This document shows, one piece after another, positions 9,146 through 18,644 of a stretch of DNA of 64,000 nucleotides. Position numbers and translations under genes: made by a program. The stretch is from Pseudomonas sp. stari2 (lineage in GTDB: Bacteria; Pseudomonadota; Gammaproteobacteria; Pseudomonadales; Pseudomonadaceae): positions 918,501-982,500 of the forward strand of contig NZ_CP099760.1 in NCBI RefSeq assembly GCF_040760005.1. Reading direction: 5' to 3'. The notes below the pieces were generated by a model. It was not told the origin of the DNA. It was given only the letters and a program-made list of their open reading frames with translations, and did not search any database. How positions within the stretch are numbered: the first letter of the stretch is position 1; the number at the start of each line of letters is the position of its first letter.

Positions 9146-11143
9146 ATGTCGCGTCTTTCGCAGTGTCGCGGCCCCGCCCGACAGCGCGGGGCCATCGGCT
9201 TGATGGCGGCCGCGACCCTCAGCCTCGCGCTGATCCTGATGTTGCTGGTGGTGGACACCGGCCGTCTGTACATGGAACAACGCAAATTGCAGCGGCTGGT
9301 GGATAACGCGGCGCTGGAGGCGGTCAGCCGTGGCGGCAACTGCCTGCCGGGCCTCACGGCGGCCAGTTACGCGGGGCAAAGTGCGACACGCAACGGTTTT
9401 GTCACGGACGCGAATAATGTGCTGGTGGTCGACTGCGGCACACTGGTAACGGCCTCCAGCGGTTTGCGCACGTTCAGCGTGGACGCCACTCAGGCGGTGG
9501 CGGTCAAGGTCGCGGCCAACCACACCGTGACCACCAGTTTCGCCGGTGGTGTGCAGTCACTCTTCAGCGGCACACCGCTGAGCCTCAACACCGTGCTCTA
9601 TGCCTCGGCCGTGGCCGCGCAACCCCAGCCCACCGTGGCCCAACTGAATATCCGCAGCAACCTGGCCAACATCAGCACCGCTCAGTCGAGCATTCTCAAC
9701 CCGCTGGTCTCCGGCTTGCTGGGCGGCAATGTGAATCTGACGGCGGTGGGCTGGAACGGCCTGCTCAACACCGACATCAATCTGCTCAGTTATCTGAATC
9801 AACTGGCGATCAACCTCAACGTCGCCGCCGGCAACTACACTCAGTTGCTCAATACCCAGACCACCGTGACGCAATTGATCCAGGCCGCGATTACGGTGGT
9901 CCAGCTCAATGGCGCAACCGCCGACGTGATTACCGCGCTGGGGCAACTGCAAGTCGCGGCGATCAATGCCGCGCCACTCAAGCTGGGCGATATCCTGCAA
10001 TTGCAGACCGGCACCACGGCGGCCGGGCTCGACGCCAATCTGCAACTGCTGCAACTGATCCAGGGCGTGATCCAGCTGGCCAACAGCAACAGCGCGGTGG
10101 CCGCCACCCTGCCGATCAGCGTGCTGGGGCTGGCGAATGTCACGGTGCGGGTCAAGGTCATCGAGCCGCCGCAGTTCTCCGCTATCGGTGATCCGGCGCT
10201 GGCCAAGGCCAACCCCACCGGGCCGAACCGGATTTACGTGCGCACCGCGCAGATCCGCACGATGCTTTCGGTGAATCTGCCGGTGTTGTCCGGGGTTGCC
10301 GGGCTGACCAACGCCGTGCTGGGACTGGTCGGAACCCTGACCCCGACACTAAATGCACTGCTCAGCCTGAATCTGGTCGCCACCCTGAACTCGGTGGGCT
10401 GCCTGCTCGGTGCAGGTTGCCAGCAATTGGACCCACTGCTGCTGCCCTCGCCGGAAATCGACATCAGCCTCGATGCCGGGGGCGCCATCAGTTACGTCAC
10501 CGACTACAGCTGCCCCACCGGCAACACCGGGACCAAGAGCCTGACGGCCCACACCATCACCTCCGTCGCCGATCTCAAACTGGGCAAGATCGACCCGACC
10601 AACGCCTTTTCTTCTTCTGCCGAGCCCACGGTCACCCCGCTGCCGTTGGTGGATCTGGGCATCGTGACGTGCCACAAAATCCTTGGAATCGGCACTTGCG
10701 ACCCGAGCACCCACGTGCAATACGGCGCCGGCGGCATTGCGATCATGGTCGATACCCAAGTGGCGAAAAACACCCAGGATCTGGTGTTTTCCAGCGGCAC
10801 GCCGTTTGCCACGCCGCCCAACCTGAAGCTGCCGCCGAGCGTGATTTCCGTCGCACCCACCAGCAACATCGTCAACAGCCTGGCGAGCACCTTGGCCGGG
10901 ATCAATCTGATCGTTTACAAGCCGCAGGGCAGCAACCCGCTGGGTGCTATCGTTACCGGTGTCGCCAGCCTGATCAGCGATGTGACGACGATCCTGCAAC
11001 CGCTGATCACCAATCTGGTCAGCCCTCTGCTGGATCCGCTGCTCAACAATTTGCTCAGTGGACTGGGGATCAATCTGATGGACGTGGACGTCGGCGCCAA
11101 CATGACCTGCGGCCAGACCGGCAAGGCTTATCTGGTGATCTAG
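9146..11143 (+). CDS. tadG: TadG-like Flp pilus assembly protein
   Basis: Minor pilin-like/assembly component of the Tad secretion system, anchored by one N-terminal membrane helix. RQRGAIGLMAAATLSLALILMLLVVDTGRLYMEQRKLQRLVDNAALEA, split over residues ~14-60, is the TadE/TadG N-terminal signature. The ATG at 9146 follows AAAGGAG at a good distance. The rest is a long beta-prone periplasmic region rich in N, L, T and V with recurring LLNxLLSxL-like segments. At 665 residues it resembles the large TadG of P. aeruginosa (PA4297 by recall). It is on the opposite strand from the main tad operon. Its stop overlaps the convergent pprA stop through a shared CTAG. Confidence 0.87.
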   Translation: MSRLSQCRGPARQRGAIGLMAAATLSLALILMLLVVDTGRLYMEQRKLQRLVDNAALEAVSRGGNCLPGLTAASYAGQSATRNGFVTDANNVLVVDCGTLVTASSGLRTFSVDATQAVAVKVAANHTVTTSFAGGVQSLFSGTPLSLNTVLYASAVAAQPQPTVAQLNIRSNLANISTAQSSILNPLVSGLLGGNVNLTAVGWNGLLNTDINLLSYLNQLAINLNVAAGNYTQLLNTQTTVTQLIQAAITVVQLNGATADVITALGQLQVAAINAAPLKLGDILQLQTGTTAAGLDANLQLLQLIQGVIQLANSNSAVAATLPISVLGLANVTVRVKVIEPPQFSAIGDPALAKANPTGPNRIYVRTAQIRTMLSVNLPVLSGVAGLTNAVLGLVGTLTPTLNALLSLNLVATLNSVGCLLGAGCQQLDPLLLPSPEIDISLDAGGAISYVTDYSCPTGNTGTKSLTAHTITSVADLKLGKIDPTNAFSSSAEPTVTPLPLVDLGIVTCHKILGIGTCDPSTHVQYGAGGIAIMVDTQVAKNTQDLVFSSGTPFATPPNLKLPPSVISVAPTSNIVNSLASTLAGINLIVYKPQGSNPLGAIVTGVASLISDVTTILQPLITNLVSPLLDPLLNNLLSGLGINLMDVDVGANMTCGQTGKAYLVI

Positions 11144-13890
11144 TCGTCGGTGGCGATCGGCAGTTCGATGCAAAAGCGTGCGCCGTCCAGCGAGTTGCGC
11201 ACACTGAGGTGACCGCCCATGTTTTCAATGATCCCGTAACTCACCGACAACCCCAGACCGGTGCCGACACCCACCGGTTTGGTGGTGAAGAACGGCTCGA
11301 ATATCCGCTCAAGCAGACGCGGATCGATACCGCCACCATTGTCCTCGACCCACAGTCGCACCTTCTGCTCGTCGTGCTCGGCATAGATCGAGATCCAGGG
11401 TTTGAACCCTGAGTCAGACTCGCGCTTGCCCAGCAACGCATCCCGGGCGTTGACCATCAGGTTGATCAACACCTGCTCCAACTGATCGACGTAACCGCGC
11501 ACCTGAACCTCGAACGGGGTTTCACTGATGCGCAAATCCACGCCTTTGCCGCGCATGCCTTCGGCCAACAACGACAGCGTGCCTTCGATGGCGCTGGCCG
11601 GGTTGAACAGCTGTTGTTCGATCTCCGAGCGACGGCCGAACACTCGCATGTGGTCCACTACTTTCGCGGCGCGCTGGACCTGGGCGTCGATGCGGTTGAG
11701 TTTGTCGGTCAGGTAGTCGATCTGCACATCGCCGTTGCTCAGGCGCTTCTGCACGTTGACGATGGCCATGCGCATGACGTTCAACGGCTGATTGATTTCA
11801 TGGGCGAGACCTGTGGCCATTTCGCCGAGGGTGGCCATTTTTGCGCTTTGCGTGAGTTGTTGTTGGGAGCGGCGCACTTCGGTGTTGTCGCGGCCAACGG
11901 CTTGCACTTCGATCAGTTTGCCGTGCTCATCGAACACGCCGCGATCCGACCACACCCACCATGCATGCTCGCGCCCCGGCAATTGCAGGTTGATTTCGGC
12001 GGTGCTGACGGGGGACTCCGGGGTCAACAACGCCAGACGCTCGACGAAGTCTGCACGTTGTACGTCCGACATCCAACTGCCCAGATTGACCCCGGGTAAA
12101 TCTTCGGGCGCGCATTCCAGATACTTCGCCAAAGGACGGTTGCCGAAGGTCAGGATCAGGTCCGGACGATAACGGCAGATCATCGCTGGCGAGTCTTCCA
12201 CCAGAATCCGGTAGCGTTCTTCACTCTGTCTGACTTGTTCGGCGGCCAACGTTGCTTCGGTGACATCCAGCCAGAGCCCAACGGCTTCCACCGGCAGCCC
12301 GAGGTCATTGCGCAGCAGGCGGGCTTCGTCGAGCAGCCAGTGGTAATCGCCGTGACTGTCGCGAAGGCGATAGCGGGCGCGTACCGAACCTTCGCGCAAC
12401 AGTTGGCGGGTGCGTTCGAAATACAGGGGCCGATCATCCGGGTGTATCCGCTCCACCAACGCACCGGCATCGCAGTCTTCCAGGCTCCAGCCCAGCAGCG
12501 GTTGCAGACTGGCGCTGAAAAACGCCGGCAGCAAGGCCCCTTCGACGTAGTGCTGGACATAGATGACCGCCGGCGAGCTGGCGATCAGATTGTCCAGCCG
12601 CGCATGGGCCGCAGCGGCCAGTTGCTGCTGGTTCTTGATGTCGCTGATGTCCAGCATGAAGCCCGCCAGCCGGCGGTGATCGCCGGTGCCGCTGACCTGC
12701 CCCTGAAGGCGATACCACGCGGGCGTCTGACTGGCATCGGGTCGATGCAGACGCACGCACAGATCGAGGATTTCCCCATGTATCTGCAGGGCTTGCAGTC
12801 GGCTGCGCACCTCTTCGCGGTCAGCGGGGTGGATCAGGTTCAGCCAGTGTTCCAGGGGCAGCGTCGAGCTGTCCTGTTGCAGGGTGACGGCCAGCGTCGG
12901 GGCCAGCTGAATGTGTTCGCCAATGCTGCCGATTTCCCACCAGCCGGTGCCCAGCAATGTCTGCAACGACTCGAGGCGCTCCAGTTGCAGTTGATGCTGC
13001 TGCTCACGCAAACGCCCGAGCAACGGCCCCGCCAGAGCGCCGGCCAGCATCAACCAGTCACTGTCGGTCAGATAGGGCGCGGTCTTGTCGACGGCGTAAA
13101 AACCGCAGAGTAGCCACGCCATCACGCCTCTATCGTCGCTGTAGGGCACGGCGAAACCCTCGGCATTGCCGAACAGCCCCTGCACCCGTGTGTGTTCATA
13201 CTGGCCATAATGCGCGCCGAGGCGTTGCGGGCCGGTGCCATTGAGGCTGTCCAGCGGCGTGCCCAGGCGTTGGCCGTCGTGCCATAGCGCGGGCGCGTCG
13301 TGGGCGTGGAACTGGCAGTGAATCTGCCAGCCCAGTTCCTGTTCATCGAGCAGTGCGAGCGCCACACACGGGATCTGCCAGAGCTGGGCGATGATCTGCA
13401 GTTGATCGCTGACGACCACCGGCAGTCGTCCCAGGCTGCAACTGCGCAACTGCTTGCTGATCTGCTCGGCGATCCTGTGGCACGCCTCGCGCTGATGGGC
13501 TTGCCGGCGTTCGGACAAGAGGTCGGCAATGTCGATCAGTTGCAGCAGCCAGCCGTTGCCCAGAGGCTGGGCCCAGCCGCGCAGGTGCAGGGTCTGTTCG
13601 CCCAGGCCGGGGAAGTCCAGGTCCAGCAGTAGCCCTTGCCATTCCTGTGGCCGGCCTTCGATCGCCAGTGTGCTGTGGGGTAGCAGTAAATCGTGCAGTG
13701 GCAACGGTTTGTCATAGGGAATCTGCTGTGCCAGCAACAGGCGCAAGGGGCCGGCCATCTGCAATACGGCGCCTTCGCCATCGAGGTACAGGTGCAGGCC
13801 CGTCGCGGGCGAGCCGAGCACGTCCGGCAGGTCGCCGGCCAGCGGCGCGCGCTTGAGCAGGCGGCCGAACAGATTGTCCCCGGACGTCAA
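11140..13890 (-). CDS. pprA: PAS-containing sensor histidine kinase, PprA-like
   Basis: A 916-residue soluble-looking histidine kinase; no membrane helix is evident. The N-terminal ~300 residues look like a PAS/GAF-type sensory region, and several PAS/PAC repeats follow (for example [22 protein letters not shown] and GLWLDVTEA). The HisKA box [14 protein letters not shown] has its phosphoacceptor histidine near residue 700. The ATPase domain shows N box [12 protein letters not shown]1 VEDNGGGI and G2 [12 protein letters not shown]. Its start overlaps the end of the TadE-like gene as ATGA. Location beside fppA and pprB matches the P. aeruginosa PprA-PprB system that controls Flp pilus expression; assignment rests on that synteny. 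Confidence 0.88.
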   Translation of the reverse strand: MTSGDNLFGRLLKRAPLAGDLPDVLGSPATGLHLYLDGEGAVLQMAGPLRLLLAQQIPYDKPLPLHDLLLPHSTLAIEGRPQEWQGLLLDLDFPGLGEQTLHLRGWAQPLGNGWLLQLIDIADLLSERRQAHQREACHRIAEQISKQLRSCSLGRLPVVVSDQLQIIAQLWQIPCVALALLDEQELGWQIHCQFHAHDAPALWHDGQRLGTPLDSLNGTGPQRLGAHYGQYEHTRVQGLFGNAEGFAVPYSDDRGVMAWLLCGFYAVDKTAPYLTDSDWLMLAGALAGPLLGRLREQQHQLQLERLESLQTLLGTGWWEIGSIGEHIQLAPTLAVTLQQDSSTLPLEHWLNLIHPADREEVRSRLQALQIHGEILDLCVRLHRPDASQTPAWYRLQGQVSGTGDHRRLAGFMLDISDIKNQQQLAAAAHARLDNLIASSPAVIYVQHYVEGALLPAFFSASLQPLLGWSLEDCDAGALVERIHPDDRPLYFERTRQLLREGSVRARYRLRDSHGDYHWLLDEARLLRNDLGLPVEAVGLWLDVTEATLAAEQVRQSEERYRILVEDSPAMICRYRPDLILTFGNRPLAKYLECAPEDLPGVNLGSWMSDVQRADFVERLALLTPESPVSTAEINLQLPGREHAWWVWSDRGVFDEHGKLIEVQAVGRDNTEVRRSQQQLTQSAKMATLGEMATGLAHEINQPLNVMRMAIVNVQKRLSNGDVQIDYLTDKLNRIDAQVQRAAKVVDHMRVFGRRSEIEQQLFNPASAIEGTLSLLAEGMRGKGVDLRISETPFEVQVRGYVDQLEQVLINLMVNARDALLGKRESDSGFKPWISIYAEHDEQKVRLWVEDNGGGIDPRLLERIFEPFFTTKPVGVGTGLGLSVSYGIIENMGGHLSVRNSLDGARFCIELPIATDD

Positions 13891-14333
13891 AATTTCAGGC
13901 TCGAGCTGGCGGTCAGGTTGGTGGGCAGGCTGGGGACGGCGCCGACGCCCGGTAACACCAGAAACGGAATGACCTGATTGAGCTTGCTGACGGGGTAGTT
14001 GACGCTGACGGTAAGCGTACCCTGCGTCGTGTCATAGATCGCTGAAGTGTCCACGCCGACCACGACGTTCAGGGCGCTGGGCAGGCCTGAAAACTGCTGC
14101 GTCAGGGCGGCATTGGCGGTGTTGACGACAACTGTCGAGTAGTTGGGCGTCGTGGGGTCGACCGCCACACTGCGACGTACCGCTTCAGCGGTGGCCTGAT
14201 TGAACGTCTGCATCAGCACGAACGGCAGGGCATAGCTGACCAGGCCGTAAAACACCGCGAAGAAGATCACGAACACCACGGCGAATTCGATCGCCACCGC
14301 GCCTTTTTGCGCCTTCCGAGAGCCGGTTTTCAT
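13887..14333 (-). CDS. tadE: TadE-like pilus assembly protein
   Basis: A 148-residue pseudopilin-type protein with basic N-terminus MKTGSRKAQKGAVAIEFAVV. The KGAVAIEF segment has the glycine/Glu+5 signature expected for processing by the prepilin peptidase, and a membrane helix follows. The ATG at 14333 is preferred; a GTG eight codons upstream is possible. It overlaps pprA by four bases, so the sensor kinase and this structural protein are cotranscribed. It faces away from fppA, whose start lies 75 bases off. Confidence 0.82.
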   Translation of the reverse strand: MKTGSRKAQKGAVAIEFAVVFVIFFAVFYGLVSYALPFVLMQTFNQATAEAVRRSVAVDPTTPNYSTVVVNTANAALTQQFSGLPSALNVVVGVDTSAIYDTTQGTLTVSVNYPVSKLNQVIPFLVLPGVGAVPSLPTNLTASSSLKF

Positions 14334-14408
14334 CCGTGCGTCTACCCTGACAGTCACTGCGTAGTATCAGCATAGAATCATTCAGCCAAAACGGACGGTT
14401 TTTACCGG

Positions 14409-14879
14409 ATGCAAAGCTTTGTTCTTCTGATCTGGTTGACCTTGTGTGCGGCCCAGGATGCCCGGCAGCGAAGGATCACCAACGCCATGACATTGGGCGT
14501 TGGCGCCCTGGCACTGGTTTATCTGCTGTATTTCGGAACGACCTGGACGGGGGCCGCAGCGGAGCAGGGCGGCTGGGCCTGTCTGGTGGCGCTGGCGTTC
14601 ACCCTGCCGGGGTATTTCATGGGACGCATGGGGGCCGGCGATGTGAAATTAATGACAGCCCTTGGCCTTGCGACAGACGGTCTGTCGTTGCTCGGGATTT
14701 TTATCGGCGCCGGTGTCGCAAGCGTCGTCTGGATCCTGCTGGCGCCAAGAGTCTGGCTGCATATGAGTCAAGGGCTTAGGCATCGTCTTCGATATATGGC
14801 GCCATCCATGTCAAAAAAGCTGCCATTTGCGCCGTTCGTGCTGATCGGTTTCCTGCTCGTACTACCTTGGATCCATTAG
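14409..14879 (+). CDS. fppA: Flp prepilin peptidase (A24 family)
   Basis: Inner-membrane aspartic protease that removes the leader of Flp-type prepilins. The 156-residue protein has about five hydrophobic segments. The two catalytic aspartates are visible: D17 in AAQDARQRRI and D78 in the GxGD motif GAGDVKLM. It lacks the N-methylation domain of PilD, as is normal for FppA/CpaA. It lies upstream of pprB on the same strand and diverges from tadE-pprA. Its substrates are expected to be both flp genes and tadE in this window. Confidence 0.92.
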   Translation: MQSFVLLIWLTLCAAQDARQRRITNAMTLGVGALALVYLLYFGTTWTGAAAEQGGWACLVALAFTLPGYFMGRMGAGDVKLMTALGLATDGLSLLGIFIGAGVASVVWILLAPRVWLHMSQGLRHRLRYMAPSMSKKLPFAPFVLIGFLLVLPWIH

Positions 14880-15004
14880 TCGCCAAACGCCACTAGTCTT
14901 ATGTACATAGTCGGAAAGTGCGTCTACTTTCTAATGAACTGGTTATACAGCCAACGGCTGACAGTACAGGAACGGTCAGTTTTGGCCCGGGCATGGAGTG
15001 GCAC

Positions 15005-15781
15005 GTGAACAAGCTTACATCTGCGGTAAAAGTCCTCGTTGTCGATGATCAGGCGCTGATCGTCGAGGAGCTCTGTGAGTTTCTCGAGAGCAGCGGCTAT
15101 CGCTGTGTCCCCTGCGGGTCCGGCAAAGAGGCCGTCGAGCGTTTTGCCGAGGATCCGGCGATCGGTCTGGTGCTGTGCGATCTGCACATGCCGGACCTCG
15201 ACGGCATCCAGCTGGTGCAGGAACTGCAGCGACAGGCCGGCAAGGCGCGGGTGTTCGAGGCGATCATGCTCACCGGCCGCGCCGACAAGCAGGATGTGAT
15301 CAAGGCGTTGCGCGCCGGGATTGCCGACTACTACCAGAAACCGGTCAACCTGGACGAACTGCTCGAAGGCCTGCAGCGTCAGGAGGCCGTGCTGCAGGAA
15401 CGGCAGAAAACCCTGCAGCTGGGGCACCTGAAACAGAAGCTGCAAGACCTGTCGTCGTCCATCGATGATCTGTATCAGGATCTGGACAAGGTGCGTCGCG
15501 GGCCGGCTCCCGTCAGTGAGCAGGCATCGGGTGACACCGATGCGCTGGAGATCCCGGCCATCTTCAATCAGCTGTCGCCGCGGCAACTGGACGTGGCGCG
15601 TCTGGTGGGCAAGGGGCAGACCAATTACCAGATCGCCTGCGAGCTGGGCATCACCGAAAACACCGTCAAGCTTTACGTCTCGCAGGTGCTGCGCCTGACC
15701 CACATGCACAACCGCACCCAACTGGCGCTGGCGCTTTCGCCGAGTGCCGCAGCTTTGCGGCAGCGGGTTACCGCGCACTAG
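15005..15781 (+). CDS. pprB: Two-component response regulator PprB
   Basis: Response regulator with receiver domain (VKVLVVDDQALIVEEL at the start, phosphoacceptor in VLCDLHMPDLDG, switch threonine in IMLTGR, lysine in YYQKPV), a coiled linker, and a C-terminal LuxR-type helix-turn-helix (LSPRQLDVARLVGKGQTNYQIA, then ITENTVKLYVSQVL). The GTG at 15005 is chosen because GGAG stands six bases upstream; an ATG at 14993 in frame lacks a ribosome site. In P. aeruginosa PprB activates the flp-tad-rcp genes, and the context here is the same. The 125 bases before it contain no obvious gene. Confidence 0.88.
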   Translation: MNKLTSAVKVLVVDDQALIVEELCEFLESSGYRCVPCGSGKEAVERFAEDPAIGLVLCDLHMPDLDGIQLVQELQRQAGKARVFEAIMLTGRADKQDVIKALRAGIADYYQKPVNLDELLEGLQRQEAVLQERQKTLQLGHLKQKLQDLSSSIDDLYQDLDKVRRGPAPVSEQASGDTDALEIPAIFNQLSPRQLDVARLVGKGQTNYQIACELGITENTVKLYVSQVLRLTHMHNRTQLALALSPSAAALRQRVTAH

Positions 15782-15831
15782 TTCTTTGTTCCTGGTCGCC
15801 ATTGTGCGGCCAGGGGCGTCGACACCTTCAA

Positions 15832-16104
15832 TCAGTTCTTCCTCTCGATCTTGCCCCCGGCGTCGGGGTCATAGAAGTCGGGAATGTCATATTTGTATTT
15901 CTTCAGCCAGCGCTGCATGGCCAGCTCTCGTTCGGTGGCCGTGGCCGCCTGTGGATCGGGGGAGGCGGCCTTGTTGCGGCTTTGCAGCAACAGCCAGCCT
16001 TCGGTTTCCTGCTGCTGGGCCGAGGCGGGACCGGCGTCGATGGCCAGCGCGCCGAGCGGCAGGCTCAACAGGCTCATGCAGCACAGTGTTTTGCAGATGT
16101 TCAT
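15832..16104 (-). CDS. DUF3613 small exported protein of the tad operon
   Basis: A 90-residue protein with signal peptide (MNICKTLCCMSLLSLPLGALA) and a short charged mature part, TERELAMQRWLKKYKYDIPDFYDPD, as in DUF3613 proteins of Pseudomonas tad loci (PA4298-like by recall). It is the last gene of the minus-strand tad operon, 16 bases after tadD. Role in the pilus is not established. It ends 50 bases from the convergent pprB stop. Confidence 0.8.
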   Translation of the reverse strand: MNICKTLCCMSLLSLPLGALAIDAGPASAQQQETEGWLLLQSRNKAASPDPQAATATERELAMQRWLKKYKYDIPDFYDPDAGGKIERKN

Positions 16105-16120
16105 GTGGCCTCCCTGAGGT

Positions 16121-16843
16121 TCACTTGATCGTCGCCGGTTGCGGGTCGGCCGCCACCGCGACCTGATTGTCGGTGGCAGGTTTTGCCTTGATCGGGGACT
16201 TTAGTTTTTCCGCCCGCTCCTGAGCGTCGGTGAACTGTTCCGGGGTCAGGTGCGCGCGACTGACGATTTCGGCGGCCTGCTGCCAGTTGTTCTGGTAGAT
16301 CAGCAAGGTGATCAGGTTCAGCGTCGCCAATTGATTGTTCTGCTTGAGTTCGATGGCCGTGAGGAACTCGAAGCGCGCGTCTTCGAGCCGCAGCTGATTG
16401 AGGTACACCACGCCCAGATCGTTGTGGATGTTTTCATTGGTCGGCGCCAGTCGAACGGCACGTTGCAGATGAGCCTGGGCCTGGCCGTTATCGCCACGGG
16501 CGGCATACAGCTGACCCAGACCGTGTTCGGCGTCGGCGCTCAGGCAAGTGCCGAGCAGGCCGCGATACAGCGGTTCGGCTTCGCTGCGCCCCAGCAGGCG
16601 ATAGACCCTGGCCTTGCGCAAACGCACCTCTACAAGGTTGTCGGGCAGGCCCTGCAGGTTGGCCAGGCTGGCGTGCAGCTTGCCGTCATTGGCCAGATCG
16701 TCCACCAGATTCAACGACAACTCCTGCTCGGCGCTCAGCTTGCTGCAACTGGTGGGCGCAAGCATGGCCGTCCACGGCGCCTGACCATCGGTTGCGCAAC
16801 CGCCCAGCAGCAACAGGCTCGCCACCACCATCAGTGTTTTCAT
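16121..16843 (-). CDS. tadD: TadD tetratricopeptide lipoprotein
   Basis: Pilotin-like lipoprotein that helps outer-membrane secretin assembly. The lipobox is LLLGGC in the first 20 residues. TPR units are seen in EAEPLYRGLLGTCLSADAEHGLGQLYAARGDN, split over residues ~75-110, and in AHLQRAVRLAPTNENIHNDLG. The ATG at 16843 follows GGAGAGGG; the codon before it is a TTG. It is 15 bases downstream of tadC in the operon. Confidence 0.9.
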   Translation of the reverse strand: MKTLMVVASLLLLGGCATDGQAPWTAMLAPTSCSKLSAEQELSLNLVDDLANDGKLHASLANLQGLPDNLVEVRLRKARVYRLLGRSEAEPLYRGLLGTCLSADAEHGLGQLYAARGDNGQAQAHLQRAVRLAPTNENIHNDLGVVYLNQLRLEDARFEFLTAIELKQNNQLATLNLITLLIYQNNWQQAAEIVSRAHLTPEQFTDAQERAEKLKSPIKAKPATDNQVAVAADPQPATIK

Positions 16844-16858
16844 CAAACCCTCTCCATG

Positions 16859-17740
16859 TCAGGACGCAAAGGCCCGGGTGATTGCGGTAAATCCGGGGCC
16901 CGCCAGTACGATCAGCAAGGCTGGAAACAGGAACAGCATCATGACCACCGACATCTTCGCCGACATCTTCGAGATGTATTCCTGCAAGCGTGTAAGGCGC
17001 CGGTCATCCAGAAGTTGCTTGAGCGCCAGCAGCGATTTCATCGCGCCGCCGCCCTGTTGAATCAGTTGTTGCAGGATCACGCAGGTGTCGGTGAACTCAT
17101 CCACCGCCAGCATCACCGCTGCCTTGTTCAACTCCTGGCCCAACTCCAGCCCCGAATCGACACGGGCGAGGATCAGGCGCAATTCGCTGGTCAGTTCCGG
17201 CAGCAGTTTCTGCCCCTCGATGCTCAACACGCGCAATGCCTGTTCGACCGCCATGCCGGACTCGAACAAGATGCGCAGCAGAGGAATGAACGTCGAAACC
17301 TCCACCGAAATGATTTTCTGCCGCCGGGCGGCGGCATAGGCCAGCAGGCGCTTGGGCAGCAGGTAACCGGTGCCGGTGGCGAACATCGGCACCAGCCAGC
17401 CCTTGGGCGTCTGGGGAAAGAACACTTCCTGCAGAAACAAACCGATGCCCAGTGCCAGTAACGGCGTGCCGATCTGGCACGCGGCAAACAGCGAGCGCTC
17501 GCTGGCCCGGCGCCAGCCGAGGCGGTTGAGCAGGGTCTGGGTTTCGCTGTCCATGCTCACCGAACGCTGGCCGAACCGGCTGTTGCCCAGCGCTCGCAAC
17601 AAGGTACGCAAGCGGCTCTCGCGCACCAGATGGCCCAGCAGGCGCTGGTTGACCTGACGCACCCGGCGACGTTCGGTCAGCAAATGATTGCCTACCAGCA
17701 ACAGCGCCCCGAGCAGCATGAGACTGGCCAGGATCATCAT
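16859..17740 (-). CDS. tadC: TadC inner-membrane platform protein
   Basis: A type II secretion GspF-domain protein forming, with TadB, the inner-membrane platform for Flp pilus polymerisation. It is 293 residues, with hydrophobic segments at both ends (LMLLGALLLVGNHLL and VVMMLFLFPALLIVLAGPGF) and in the middle. The F-domain is marked by FIPLLRILFESGMAVEQALRVL. It starts one base after the tadB stop (TGAGATG). Confidence 0.92.
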   Translation of the reverse strand: MMILASLMLLGALLLVGNHLLTERRRVRQVNQRLLGHLVRESRLRTLLRALGNSRFGQRSVSMDSETQTLLNRLGWRRASERSLFAACQIGTPLLALGIGLFLQEVFFPQTPKGWLVPMFATGTGYLLPKRLLAYAAARRQKIISVEVSTFIPLLRILFESGMAVEQALRVLSIEGQKLLPELTSELRLILARVDSGLELGQELNKAAVMLAVDEFTDTCVILQQLIQQGGGAMKSLLALKQLLDDRRLTRLQEYISKMSAKMSVVMMLFLFPALLIVLAGPGFTAITRAFAS

Positions 17741-17741
17741 C

Positions 17742-18626
17742 TCAGACGCTCCTCAACATGCGCCACAGCGCCAGGCTGCCGATGACCTGCAACACCACCG
17801 CGATGATCAGCATGGTCTGGCCGCCGGGGTCTTTCCACATGCCGAGCATGTAACCGGGATTGGTCAGCATGAAGTAGCTGACGATGATCATCGGCAGCGA
17901 TCCCAGCACCCACGCGGTCAAGCGGGTTTCTCCGGTCAGGGCGCGTAGCTGGCGGGCGCCCTGATCGCGTTCGCGGATCAGCTTGATCAGGTTTTCCAGC
18001 AGTTCGCTCGCATTGCCGCCGTAGCGGTGATTGACCTTCAGCCCCAGAGCAAACATGCGCAGTTCATCCTGTTCGTAGAGCTCGGCAAAGTCGCTCACCG
18101 CATCCGGCAGGTTCACGCCCAACTGCACGTTGCGCTGGACCCGGCCCATTGCGGTTTTCAACGGATCCTCGCTGTAGTCGATACCACCCAGCACGGCGTC
18201 GTTCAGGGTGCGCCCGGATTTGAGGCTGCGCACCGTGTGGTCCAGCAGTTGCGGCAGTTGCTCGATCATACGGTTGAGCCGGCGGCGATAGAGCCACGCG
18301 ATGTACATGCGCAACACCAGGGGAGGTGCCAGCATCATGATCAACAGGCCGATCCACTCGGCGGTCAGGTAACCCAGCAACATCGCGATGGCACATAACG
18401 CCAGCCACAACCCCAGACGCTCGCCAGGGCGGCCCAGGCCGGCCCGCAGGAACATGCGTTCAAGCCCCGTCCACGAAGTTTTGCCGGGTGCTGTCTGCGG
18501 TTGCCCGGCAGCCAGTCGCGTGAGCACCCGTTCGTTGGCGGTCTTGCGCACGCCATGCAGGAACAGGCGAATCGACAGCCCCAGCAGCATCAGGCAAATG
18601 ACGATGAGAATCACCGGCCCCATCAT
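17742..18626 (-). CDS. tadB: TadB inner-membrane platform protein
   Basis: Partner of TadC with a GspF-type domain (LPQLLDHTVRSLKSGRTLNDAV, split by the usual helices, and LKVNHRYGGNASELLENL). It has 294 residues and hydrophobic helices at the N-terminus, around residues 80-110 and at the C-terminus. It lies 18 bases downstream of tadA. Confidence 0.92.
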   Translation of the reverse strand: MMGPVILIVICLMLLGLSIRLFLHGVRKTANERVLTRLAAGQPQTAPGKTSWTGLERMFLRAGLGRPGERLGLWLALCAIAMLLGYLTAEWIGLLIMMLAPPLVLRMYIAWLYRRRLNRMIEQLPQLLDHTVRSLKSGRTLNDAVLGGIDYSEDPLKTAMGRVQRNVQLGVNLPDAVSDFAELYEQDELRMFALGLKVNHRYGGNASELLENLIKLIRERDQGARQLRALTGETRLTAWVLGSLPMIIVSYFMLTNPGYMLGMWKDPGGQTMLIIAVVLQVIGSLALWRMLRSV

Positions 18627-18644
18627 GACGAAAGCTCCATGCGC